Assembly: GCA_903882875.1 (NCBI GenBank)
Contig: CAIRYQ010000029.1
Coordinates: 1-45,846 of the forward strand
DNA length: 45,846 bases
Origin: an uncultured Spartobacteria bacterium
GTDB taxonomy: Bacteria; Verrucomicrobiota; Verrucomicrobiia; Chthoniobacterales; Chthoniobacteraceae
Reading direction: 5' to 3'
Shown here: positions 1 through 7,643 of the stretch, in pieces
How the letters are laid out: every line of letters starts with the position of its first letter
Numbering within the stretch: position 1 is the first letter of the stretch
Made by a program: the position numbers and the translations under genes
Notes under the pieces: generated by a model
The model's database searches: none
Seen by the model: only the letters and a program-made list of their open reading frames with translations
Told to the model about the DNA's origin: nothing

Positions 1-138
1 AAGGAAATCATCGCCACAGTCGAGTCCGTCGGCGGCGTGGAGTATTACCTGATGGAGCAGGAAGGCAGCCGCTTCCCGGAATTTGAAACTGCGCAGCGTT
101 GCCTGGATTCTTGGAAAGCCTTGCGGGGCAAGGCGTGA
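1..138 (+). CDS. Sugar phosphate isomerase/epimerase, C-terminal fragment
   Basis: This is an open frame from the left edge to a TGA at 136-138, 45 residues, so only the C-terminus is visible. It reads GVEYYLMEQEGSRFPEF followed by ETAQRCLDSWKALRGK. That is the usual ending of secreted or cytosolic xylose-isomerase-like TIM-barrel proteins of the sugar phosphate isomerase/epimerase family, where the acidic YYLxEQEGS segment precedes the last helix. Substrate and signal peptide cannot be judged because the rest lies outside the window. In PVC genomes such genes often sit near sugar-oxidation loci, which fits the 27-42 kb region here, but no linkage is shown. Confidence 0.75.
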   Translation, partial: KEIIATVESVGGVEYYLMEQEGSRFPEFETAQRCLDSWKALRGKA

Positions 139-159
139 TTCAACCGGCGAAAGATTGCC

Positions 160-369
160 ATGCTCGGCAGCGTAGAGCATCGCGCCAAAGTCACCTTGGC
201 TGGAAAGGCGGTGCCCGATGACAAGAGCAAGGTGATTCCTGTCGTGTCCAAGGATGCCAGGGATCCAGACGCCTCATGGGTCCAATTCACCGGCCCAAAA
301 GCCGGCTACCTGCTTTACCGCGCCGGAGGTTCGTCCCCATACGACTATTTGGTGCCTTGCACCAAATAG
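160..369 (+). CDS. Small hypothetical protein (doubtful)
   Basis: A 69-residue open frame starts 21 bases after the preceding stop codon and lies in the same reading frame as that gene. I do not recognise it. It has no signal peptide or membrane segment; the C-terminal half is rich in Gly, Tyr and Pro and ends in DYLVPCTK. No convincing ribosome binding site precedes the ATG. An antisense frame of similar length overlaps it, so it may be a chance ORF or a remnant. Confidence 0.3.
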   Translation: MLGSVEHRAKVTLAGKAVPDDKSKVIPVVSKDARDPDASWVQFTGPKAGYLLYRAGGSSPYDYLVPCTK

Positions 370-410
370 GGACTGTTGCCCAGCGATCCTTGATTTGCCT
401 GTTCGCGTGC

Positions 411-432
411 CGCCGCTAGGATGGCAGCGGCG
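411..432. terminator. Hairpin at the 3' end of the minus-strand propeller gene
   Basis: Arms CGCCGCT and AGCGGCG (7 bp, perfect) enclose an 8-base loop. The hairpin begins two bases past the stop codon of the minus-strand gene ending at 434. No T tract follows on either strand, so it may act as an RNA 3'-end stabiliser rather than a classical intrinsic terminator. Confidence 0.3.
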
Positions 433-433
433 T

Positions 434-1558
434 TCAGCGGCTCCCATTACGTTGCTCCGGTGGCTCCGCGGAAAGGTTCAGCGGCCACAACTTCGCTTCC
501 CCCGCCTTTAGCACCAAACCCACACGAAACGGCGCGTAGCCGTAACAGTAGGCGCGGAACGAAACTTGATTCCATCCGGCGCGCAGAGTGATCGTTCGGT
601 TTGCGGTGCGCAGCAGGCGGTTCTCACCTTCGGCTTCGTGATACTCGGTTGCCTTCACGGACAAAGGTTCGCCGTTCAAAGTCCAGCGGATCTCCGTCAT
701 CGGATGGCCTTGCAGCGCGGCGGTGAGTTCCACGGCAGCGGGCGAGTGGATCCATGTAGTGCCATACCAGACTTGGCCGCCAGTGCCGACGATCGCCCGT
801 GTGTCGAGCGCTTCAATGGTCTTGGGCTTCCAGCGCACCTGATGTAGATCGTTCCAGTAGCCTTGGATCATGCTGCCGGTGAAAGTTGCGCTGAGATCGA
901 CCTTGCCGTCGTCGGGCGGATAGTGTGCAGCCTCGCAGAAATCTTTCACCGCTTTCTTCATCTCGATGGACGTGCCTTTGATCACGCCGTTCGGATCACT
1001 CTTGAACTGCTCCGCGCCCGGCCCGCCGAATGGTCCGCAGTGCAGCCAGTGCCGCACCACCACCCCATTGCCCAGGCCGCTAAACTCCACGGGCGCCCAT
1101 GCCCCGGGATAAAATCGCGCCTCGCTCGGCTCGTCGTATGTCTCGCGGTTCGCGCTGCCATCGCTGTTGGCCCACCAGAACTTGTTGTGGCCGCCGAGGG
1201 TGGCGGAGAAATTCACCAAGGTGCGGAAACCGCCGGTGAATGGCTTCGTCATCGCGGGCAAAGCTGCGCGTGGGATCTCGGCGACGAGAACGTAGCCTTT
1301 GCCGTCTTCATCAACGCGATGCTGCAACTGCGTGCCCTCAATCAAGCCGACATGCGCGAACTTCGCTTCGCCCACCGGCGTGCGATACACTTGCGGGCTC
1401 GCCTTGGCACCATGCCAGTCGGGATACATGCCCACGGCGACAGGCTTGTTGTCGAACACGCCGAACACGAAGCGCACATCGCCCGCGCGGCCTGCGCGGA
1501 TCACGCGCGGGCTTTGCTTGCGCGTCGCATTGAAGATAGAGCGAGAGCGTGTCGGCAA
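434..1558 (-). CDS. 3' part of frameshifted propeller protein: CBM9/DOMON-like C-terminus
   Basis: This frame carries the C-terminal part of the gene that starts at 4352. The first ~16 residues after the nominal ATG at 1558 are out-of-frame translation (Arg/Ser rich). Sensible protein starts near GRAGDVRFVFGVFDN, which continues a carbohydrate-binding family 9-like (DOMON-type) beta-sandwich: a strand with RFVFGVF, then PVAVGMYPDWHG and later YVLVAEIPRAAL. Removing one base from the CCC on the coding strand at 1509-1511 joins this frame to the upstream one and gives a single product of 1305 residues. I therefore read it as part of one gene rather than a separate protein. The last ~100 residues look like another beta-rich domain. 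Confidence 0.7.
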   Translation of the reverse strand: MPTRSRSIFNATRKQSPRVIRAGRAGDVRFVFGVFDNKPVAVGMYPDWHGAKASPQVYRTPVGEAKFAHVGLIEGTQLQHRVDEDGKGYVLVAEIPRAALPAMTKPFTGGFRTLVNFSATLGGHNKFWWANSDGSANRETYDEPSEARFYPGAWAPVEFSGLGNGVVVRHWLHCGPFGGPGAEQFKSDPNGVIKGTSIEMKKAVKDFCEAAHYPPDDGKVDLSATFTGSMIQGYWNDLHQVRWKPKTIEALDTRAIVGTGGQVWYGTTWIHSPAAVELTAALQGHPMTEIRWTLNGEPLSVKATEYHEAEGENRLLRTANRTITLRAGWNQVSFRAYCYGYAPFRVGLVLKAGEAKLWPLNLSAEPPEQRNGSR

Positions 1559-4352
1559 GTTGATCGTGCGTGAAGATCCGTTCGGGTCGCGGCATCGGTT
1601 TGCTTTCGAAACGCGAGGCGGTGCGGATATGCCAGCGCAGCAGCAATCGCTCGGGCTGGTAAAGGCAGCGCACTTCGACGCTGTGCTCCTTGTCCGCGCT
1701 GAACGTCACGGGCTCGCACGATTCCCAACCGGCAAGCGTGCCATCCATCGCGGGCTCGCCGAGCGCCGCCGCAAAACGCGCGACCTTCGCGGCGCCGGCT
1801 CCACCACGAATTGCGAGCGCGATCTCGGGCGGTGAGGCGATTTGCGATGCGGCGATGGTGACCACTGGCTGCACGTTCGCGATGCGGCGCACCGGGTTGT
1901 CTTTGAGCGACCAGCCTTCCATCGCGTAGAGCAGCGGCGTGTATTTTCCCATCGCAGCATAGATCGTCTGGTTGTCGCGATTGGCGAAGAGCTGGCCTGC
2001 GAAGAATTCGCCCGGCTGCGGATACAAACCGGCGTCCTTCGCGTGCATGCGTCGGCCATCGGGGAAGATCGTGTCCACATACAAGCCCTCGTCGGTGAAG
2101 AGCACGATGCCGCAGCGCGATTGATCGATGACGCTGACGAGCCCGTTGATTGGGCGTTGCACGCGCATCGCACCATAGAACTCTCCGGGCTCGGCAAGCC
2201 GCTGCAACGCCGTGCGGCCCGTGCGCCACCTCATCGCGTAGCCGCCTTTGCCGTCGGGCACATAGCGCGTAAGCTTGTGCTGCGGGCCTTCGTTTGCGCT
2301 GAAGTTCTTGCCGCCGCGTGCTTGCACGTAGAAGCCCGTATCAGGCGTCCCGTCGGCTCCGAGCCAGTCGCTCGGAAAGTTGTCCGCAAGTTCGTTGCCG
2401 CCATGCAGTGCGTCGGCGTTGCCGCTGGTGCGTGCAACGAACATGGGATCGCTGAAGAGCTTGCTCCATGTCTTGAAAATTGGATTGCCGTGCGCGTCGA
2501 AGCCGCTCGGTGCGAGGCGATACACGTCCTGGGTACCCTGCGCGGGCGCGAGCAAGGAGAGGTCTTCGAGCCAGTTCTGTCCGTGGTAAGTCAGCACTTG
2601 GCCGGGCAGTTGCGTGGGCGTCAGCTCATCGTCATCCACGCAACCGTTGCCATTGGCGTCGTGCCAGAAGGATGTCGTGTTGCTCTTTCGATCCCGCAGG
2701 ATGCCGGCGGAAAGGACGAGCTTGTCGCCATCAAACCGATAGATCGTGAACGAGCGACGGCCCGCAAGGTAAACGCGACCGTTGGTGCGAATAAATTGGA
2801 GGCGATCGAGCCGGCCCGCGCGAGGATCGGTTTCATCGTAAGGCCACACGGCATCGACTGTCCATTCGCGCGTCGCATAGTTCACTTTGAACCGTGTCAT
2901 CCAGCCTTCTTTGCCGGGAAGGTAAACCAGCTCCGGGTGCTCGGGATCGAAGCCGTAGCCGTCGTTCGCGTGTGTTTGCAACGACATGAATTCGCGCACG
3001 AGCCTGCCATCGGCGCTCCATTCGCTCACGCGATTCGGCCCGGCCATCTCGATGACGATGAGCCGGTCTTCGCCATCACGCGTCGTCCAGGTGGCGAGCT
3101 TCTCGGGTGCCATGAAGGTTTCCTTGTCGTAGCTGCCGGGCTTCTGCGCCGCGAGCCGGCCGTAGGTGCGTGTGACCTTCCCGGTCTCGCCGAGCTGGAA
3201 TACTTTGTTGGCCGCGGAGTCACTGATGTAAAAGCGACCGTGGCTGTCGATCTCCATGTCGAAGGGATGGATCGATGCGGGCACCGTAAATACACGCTGC
3301 CAAGCGGCTGGCAAACCATGTTCAATCTTCGCGCGGCTCACGATGAAGGCATCGCCGATGTGTTGCATCGCGTAGAACACATCGCCACGAACGGCCAATG
3401 CCTGTGTGCCTGCGAGCGGGACTTCCGCAAACACAGTGCCGTTGTCGCCGTCGTGAACGGTGAGCGTGTTGATTAGTTCGGTGGTGCTCTCGCTGTAGTG
3501 CATGTGAGCACGCTCGCCTTTGACTTCATCAATCTTTCCTCGCTGCGCGAGATAGACGAATGATTTCTCCGCGGCCCGATCACGCCATGCGGCCATAGCG
3601 GTGACCCAGCCTTTGGGCAAATAGCCGTTCGAGCGATTCGCACCGTGGCTGACCCCGAAAGATTTGTTGTCGGCGCGGTAAACATACTTCGGCCCGCCAT
3701 CAGTCGAGAAAGCCCAGACACTGATGCCGTCGGTCGCAACGCATGTGCCGCCGCCTGCACCGCCGGAATTAAATGAACGGATGAATTGTTCAGGACCCAG
3801 CGGCTTGTTCAGATCGATCATGGGCAGGTTCGTGCCGTTTTCCAGATACTGGTAATACCAGACCGCGATGCCATTCGGTCCGACAGCCACATCGCGCATC
3901 GGCGAGCCCACGGGATCGCCGCCGAAGGGCTCCGGCTTCTGCCAGTCGTCCGGCGAAGGCAACCAAGGCGATGCTCCGCCCGCGAACTTGGGCGTGATCG
4001 CATGATACTCGCCATCAACCTGCCACTTGCGCGCGGGCGAGCAGATGCCCTTCACCGCGTAATCGCCGGGAGGCACGGGCATGAAGTTGTCATCCAGCCC
4101 GTCCCACATCTCCCTGAACTTGCCCATGTTCTTGTCTGTGATCGTGCGTACGATGCCGCTCGCGAACTGGCTAACGATGCTGTCCGAGTTCTTAGCTTCG
4201 ACGATGGCGAGCGTAACGAGATACGACTTTGGCAGCGGGCCGGTCACGGGAAGCTCGTAGCTCACCGGCACGCCAGGTCTGACGTCTTGAGCTCCCGCAG
4301 GAACGGCGAGCCAAGCGGTAATGACGGTAAGGAGTGTGAGTGCGTATTTCAT
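1338..4352 (-). CDS. Large secreted beta-propeller protein with FlgD-like Ig and EF-hand, 5' part
   Basis: I chose the ATG at 4352 because it begins a clear signal peptide (MKYALTLLTVITAWLAVPAGA); an open extension upstream to 4562 looks non-coding. After the signal peptide comes a FlgD-type Ig-like segment with the motif WDGLDDNFMPVPPGDY. NHL/propeller-like repeats follow (DMEIDSHGRFYISD and similar), and an EF-hand-like loop DANGNGCVDDDEL sits near residue 564. In frame, sensible sequence ends at about residue 945; the following tail is Arg-rich out-of-frame translation. The CBM9-like end continues in the next frame (434-1511). Likely exported and carbohydrate-binding or structural; no catalytic motif was seen. 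The gene is divergent from korA. Confidence 0.75.
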   Translation of the reverse strand: MKYALTLLTVITAWLAVPAGAQDVRPGVPVSYELPVTGPLPKSYLVTLAIVEAKNSDSIVSQFASGIVRTITDKNMGKFREMWDGLDDNFMPVPPGDYAVKGICSPARKWQVDGEYHAITPKFAGGASPWLPSPDDWQKPEPFGGDPVGSPMRDVAVGPNGIAVWYYQYLENGTNLPMIDLNKPLGPEQFIRSFNSGGAGGGTCVATDGISVWAFSTDGGPKYVYRADNKSFGVSHGANRSNGYLPKGWVTAMAAWRDRAAEKSFVYLAQRGKIDEVKGERAHMHYSESTTELINTLTVHDGDNGTVFAEVPLAGTQALAVRGDVFYAMQHIGDAFIVSRAKIEHGLPAAWQRVFTVPASIHPFDMEIDSHGRFYISDSAANKVFQLGETGKVTRTYGRLAAQKPGSYDKETFMAPEKLATWTTRDGEDRLIVIEMAGPNRVSEWSADGRLVREFMSLQTHANDGYGFDPEHPELVYLPGKEGWMTRFKVNYATREWTVDAVWPYDETDPRAGRLDRLQFIRTNGRVYLAGRRSFTIYRFDGDKLVLSAGILRDRKSNTTSFWHDANGNGCVDDDELTPTQLPGQVLTYHGQNWLEDLSLLAPAQGTQDVYRLAPSGFDAHGNPIFKTWSKLFSDPMFVARTSGNADALHGGNELADNFPSDWLGADGTPDTGFYVQARGGKNFSANEGPQHKLTRYVPDGKGGYAMRWRTGRTALQRLAEPGEFYGAMRVQRPINGLVSVIDQSRCGIVLFTDEGLYVDTIFPDGRRMHAKDAGLYPQPGEFFAGQLFANRDNQTIYAAMGKYTPLLYAMEGWSLKDNPVRRIANVQPVVTIAASQIASPPEIALAIRGGAGAAKVARFAAALGEPAMDGTLAGWESCEPVTFSADKEHSVEVRCLYQPERLLLRWHIRTASRFESKPMPRPERIFTHDQLADTLSLYLQCDAQAKPARDPRRPRGRCALRVRRVRQQACRRGHVSRLAWCQGEPASVSHAGGRSEVRACRLD

Positions 4353-4422
4353 CGGTGCAGGTTTCAGATTCACTGCTGAACATGATGAGCCTGCCGGATG
4401 GACCGATGCTTGGGGAGCCAAA

Positions 4423-4453
4423 ATGCAGTGAAAGCCAGCCGCATGCAGTGAAA
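4423..4453. promoter_or_regulatory. Direct repeat ATGCAGTGAAA, two copies 20 bp apart
   Basis: The 11-mer ATGCAGTGAAA occurs at 4423-4433 and again at 4443-4453, exactly 20 bp start to start, about two helical turns. It lies in the divergent intergenic region, roughly 70-100 bp upstream of the propeller-protein start at 4352. The spacing is what a dimeric or tandem-binding regulator would need, but no regulator is implied by the sequence and the repeat could be accidental. Confidence 0.3.
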
Positions 4454-4648
4454 TCGAAGAGGTGAAGAAACACGCGCCATCCGACTTGCACCCGAGGCGC
4501 AAAAGGTGGCGAGGTTGCCGAATCGTTATGTGCAGAATCAAACTTTTGAACCGAAACGCCAAAATCCACTCAGGTGAAAATAGCGCCTGGTCTTGACCCT
4601 CACGCCCGGTTTGTTACGTTCACCCTCTTTTCCACCGACCCTAATCCC

Positions 4649-6448
4649 ATGAGCGACACCACTGCCGCCGCTGCCCCCAGCGGCTCCCGCGTTTCCAAAA
4701 TCCAAGAGAGCGTCATCCGAATCGCGGGCAATTCGCAGGATGGCATCCAGGCCATCGGCGGCTTCCTCGCGCGGCTCGCGGGGCGCAGCGAGCAGGAAGT
4801 CATGACGTTCATGACCATCCCGTCCACCATCTCGGGCGGGGCGTCCATTTTCCAGGTGCGCATCGGCTCGGGCGAAGTGCTGAGCGCAGGCGATGAGGCG
4901 GACGTGCTGCTCGCATTTTACGACCACAGCTACGCGAACCACATCAGTTCGCTGAAGCGCGGCGGCATCGTGCTGTATGATTCGGATCACGTGAAGCCGA
5001 ACGAGGAATTGCTCGGCAGCTACCGGCATGTGGGCGTGGCGATTTCCAGTCTCACCGTCGAGGCCATCGGCGGCACGGGGCGCGACAAGGGCAAGAATAT
5101 CTACGCGCTCGGGCTGCTGGCGCGGATGTTCGACCTGAACGTGCCGAAGCTCACGAAGCTGCTGGAGGAGCGATTCGGCGGGAAGGATCCGTCGGTGGTG
5201 CAAAATGCGCTGGCGTGTTTCAACGGCGGCTACGGGCACCAGATCCAAGGGCTCGTAGAGTCGTTCCATTTTGAGCACCCGGACAAGTCCGGCACGCAGC
5301 AGGTCGTGATGAGCGGCAACGAGGCGCTGGCGTACGGCATCATCGCGGCGGGCGTGCGGTTCGGCGCGGGCTATCCGATCACGCCGTGGAGCGAGGTGAT
5401 GGAATTGCTGCGTCGCGAACTGCCGAAATACGGCGGCACTTTCATGCAGACCGAGGACGAAATAGCGGCGGTCTCGATGGCCATCGGCGCAAGCTACGGC
5501 GGGCGTGTCGCGGTGACGGGTTCGAGCGGCCCGGGCATTTCGCTGAAGACCGAGGCCATCGGCTGGGCAGTGATGGCGGAGATGCCGCTGGTGATCATCG
5601 ACGTGCAGCGCGGCGGCCCGAGCACGGGCATGCCGACGAATCAGGAACAGAGCGACCTGAACATCGCGGTCTTCGGTGGCCACGGCGACAGCCCGCGCGT
5701 GGTGCTCGCGCCGGCGAGCGTGGAGGATTGCTTCTACACGGCGATCGAGGCAGTGAACATCGCGCGGAAATTCAGCACGCCGGTTTTCATTCTGAGCGAT
5801 CAGGCCATCGCCACGCGCATCGAGGCGTTCGCGATGCCGGACCTTCAGAAAATCTGCCAGGACATCTCGCCGGACTTCACGCCCGTCGCGGATCACAAGC
5901 CATACGACCTTTCCGCGCCGGATGGCATCACGCGCCACGTCGCGCCCGGCACGCGCATCGCGAGCGGCAAATATCCCGTCGCCACCGGCCTCGAACACGA
6001 CGAACTCGGCCACCCGACCGGCTCCGGCAAACTGCACACGCAGATGAACGCCAAGCGCCGCAACAAGCTGCGCAAACTCGCGAGCGAGATTCCCGTTCCG
6101 AAAATCTACGGCGCGAGCGAAGGTCACGTGCTGCTCGTCGGCTGGGGCTCCAGCAAGGGCCCGATCGAGGAAGCCGTGAAGCTCGGGCGTTCGCAGGGCG
6201 AGGCGGTCTCCGGCCTACACATCAAATACATCAACCCGCTCCCGAACGATCTGGAAAAGCTCTTCAGCGGTTTCACACACGTCGTCGTCTGCGAGATCAA
6301 CGACGAGGGCCTCTACGGCCACGGCCAGCTCGCCTCGATCCTGCGTGCGCGCTACTGCGACCCGCGCATCAAGAGCGTGACGAAGACCGACGGCCTGCCC
6401 TGGAAGGTGAAGGAAATCCTCACCCGCGCCCTCACCCTCACGAAGTAA
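4649..6448 (+). CDS. korA: 2-oxoacid:ferredoxin oxidoreductase, fused gamma-alpha subunit (KorA)
   Basis: This is the alpha subunit of a 2-oxoglutarate (or related 2-oxoacid):ferredoxin oxidoreductase, which with KorB oxidatively decarboxylates a 2-oxoacid to its acyl-CoA and reduces ferredoxin, or runs in reverse. The ATG at 4649 (MSDTTAA) is preferred over one 75 bases upstream because the extra residues look untranslated. Residues ~25-200 form the gamma domain (ISGGASIFQVRIGSGEVLS, then RGGIVLYDSD). The alpha pyrimidine-binding domain starts near 225, with the diagnostic GAGYPITPWSE at ~238-248 and QRGGPSTGMPT near 325. A C-terminal transketolase-like domain begins near 489 (HVLLVGWGSSKGP). 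The 599-residue length matches the fused KorA type. The gene is followed after 18 bases by korB. No separate ferredoxin-like delta subunit gene is nearby. Confidence 0.93.
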   Translation: MSDTTAAAAPSGSRVSKIQESVIRIAGNSQDGIQAIGGFLARLAGRSEQEVMTFMTIPSTISGGASIFQVRIGSGEVLSAGDEADVLLAFYDHSYANHISSLKRGGIVLYDSDHVKPNEELLGSYRHVGVAISSLTVEAIGGTGRDKGKNIYALGLLARMFDLNVPKLTKLLEERFGGKDPSVVQNALACFNGGYGHQIQGLVESFHFEHPDKSGTQQVVMSGNEALAYGIIAAGVRFGAGYPITPWSEVMELLRRELPKYGGTFMQTEDEIAAVSMAIGASYGGRVAVTGSSGPGISLKTEAIGWAVMAEMPLVIIDVQRGGPSTGMPTNQEQSDLNIAVFGGHGDSPRVVLAPASVEDCFYTAIEAVNIARKFSTPVFILSDQAIATRIEAFAMPDLQKICQDISPDFTPVADHKPYDLSAPDGITRHVAPGTRIASGKYPVATGLEHDELGHPTGSGKLHTQMNAKRRNKLRKLASEIPVPKIYGASEGHVLLVGWGSSKGPIEEAVKLGRSQGEAVSGLHIKYINPLPNDLEKLFSGFTHVVVCEINDEGLYGHGQLASILRARYCDPRIKSVTKTDGLPWKVKEILTRALTLTK

Positions 6449-6466
6449 CCGCACCCTTTCCCTGAC

Positions 6467-7426
6467 ATGAGCACCATCGCCATTTCCAACGAATCCCTCC
6501 CCCGCACCGGCGTCGCCGGATCGCTCCCCGCGCCCGCACCGCTCGCCGACGCCGACCGCAAGCCGCTCACGAAAAAAGAAACCGCCGCCGACCATCCAAC
6601 GTGGTGCCCCGGCTGCGGCGACTTCAGCGTCCTCGCGCTCTACTACAAGCTCATCGAGAAGCGGAAGATGCTGCATGAAAACATCTGCACCGTTGCGGGC
6701 ATCGGCTGCTCGTCGCGCTTCCCGTATTTCGTGCAAGCGCACGGCGCGCACTTCATCCACGGTCGCGCACTGGCGTTTGCGAGCGGCGTGTCGCTCTCGC
6801 GACCGGATCTTCACGTGTTCGTGTTCGGCGGCGACGGCGACGCATTTTCCATCGGCGGCAACCACTTCACGCACACCGCGCGCAAGAACATCAAGCTCAC
6901 CTACGTCGTCATGGACAACTTCGTCTATGGCCTCACGAAAAAGCAGACCTCGCCCACTTCGCCCATTGGCTTCAAGTCGAAGACCGACGCGGGCGGCAGC
7001 ACGGACCGTCCGGTGAATCCGATGAAGCAGGCCATCAGTGCCGGCGCGACTTTCGTCGGCCGCAGCACGGCGACGAATGTGAACCACCTGCTCAAGCTCA
7101 TGGAAGCCGCGATGGATCACGATGGCTTCTCGTTCATCGAGGTGCTCAGCGAGTGTGTCGAATTTTTCCCCGGCGCATTCGACGCCGCGATTCCGCGCAA
7201 GGGCGGCACGTTCCCCGAGATTCCCGCCGACCACGACGTGGCGGACGAATACGCCGCCTACAAACTCTGCGACGCGCCGTGGCCCGGAATGTTCGGCACG
7301 TTCTTCAAAGTGAACCGTCCGACGAAAAACGCGAACGAGGCGAAGCTCATCACCGACGCGCGTGCGAAGCTCACAGGCGTTCCCGACTGGCAGATCCTGC
7401 AGCGGAATTTCGACCGGATGAAGTGA
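6467..7426 (+). CDS. korB: 2-oxoacid:ferredoxin oxidoreductase beta subunit (KorB)
   Basis: KorB binds thiamine diphosphate and a [4Fe-4S] cluster and partners the upstream KorA in a cytosolic complex. After a ~40-residue Ala/Pro-rich N-terminal tail comes HPTWCPGCGDFSVL with Cys47 and Cys50, cluster ligands in this family. The TPP motif is visible as FGGDGDAFSIGGNH near residues 121-134, with the downstream Asn in VVMDNFVYGLTKKQTSPTS near 148. At 319 residues it is within the normal range for KorB. The gene ends at a strong intrinsic terminator, so korAB is probably a two-gene operon. Whether the preferred substrate is 2-oxoglutarate or another 2-oxoacid cannot be fixed from sequence alone. 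Confidence 0.93.
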   Translation: MSTIAISNESLPRTGVAGSLPAPAPLADADRKPLTKKETAADHPTWCPGCGDFSVLALYYKLIEKRKMLHENICTVAGIGCSSRFPYFVQAHGAHFIHGRALAFASGVSLSRPDLHVFVFGGDGDAFSIGGNHFTHTARKNIKLTYVVMDNFVYGLTKKQTSPTSPIGFKSKTDAGGSTDRPVNPMKQAISAGATFVGRSTATNVNHLLKLMEAAMDHDGFSFIEVLSECVEFFPGAFDAAIPRKGGTFPEIPADHDVADEYAAYKLCDAPWPGMFGTFFKVNRPTKNANEAKLITDARAKLTGVPDWQILQRNFDRMK

Positions 7427-7434
7427 ACGCAGAC

Positions 7435-7469
7435 AGCCGCGCTTGTGAAAGCGCGGGCTGATCTTTTTT
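7435..7469 (+). terminator. Intrinsic terminator of korAB
   Basis: AGCCGCGCTT pairs with AAGCGCGGGCT (one bulged G) across a short GTGA loop, and the stem is followed within four bases by six Ts at 7464-7469. It begins 9 bases after the korB stop codon. This is the clearest rho-independent terminator in the window. Confidence 0.8.
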
Positions 7470-7643
7470 CACGCTGGAAGCATGGCCGGTAGGTGTGACA
7501 CCGCGGACTGGAAATCGTTGCTCGCCTGCGGGCCCGAGGAAAAACCGCCGTTCGAGGTCGGGATGGCACGGCGTCTGCGACTGGCAGGGCTTGAACCAGC
7601 GAGGTTCCGCTGACAAAATTGCGGTGCCGAGCGGCACAGCCCA
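7470..7643. other. Intergenic spacer with palindrome before the DUF6797 gene
   Basis: No convincing gene lies here. A perfect 14-bp palindrome-like site, GTGCCG-AG-CGGCAC, occupies 7624-7637, seven bases upstream of the next start codon, where a bound protein or RNA hairpin would interfere with initiation. The middle of the spacer (about 7485-7600) has the ACTGGAAATCGTTGC type of sequence that I associate with dispersed intergenic repeats in PVC genomes, but no second copy is present in this window, so that is only a suspicion. Confidence 0.3.

Noticed and set aside
1842-3476. Long plus-strand open frame of 544 codons
   Set aside because: It is antisense to the propeller gene, has His/Arg/Val-rich composition with no domain, and arises from the high GC content.
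4538-6127. Minus-strand open frame of 529 codons opposite korA
   Set aside because: Arg/His/Asp-rich translation without any family pattern; korA on the other strand is unmistakable.
4600-7426. A reductive TCA gene cluster around korAB
   Set aside because: Only korAB is present; no citrate lyase, fumarate reductase or ferredoxin gene is nearby, so no pathway claim is made.
7371-7637. Minus-strand 88-codon frame after korB
   Set aside because: It overlaps the korB 3' end and its terminator; the translation looks like an intergenic-repeat reading.
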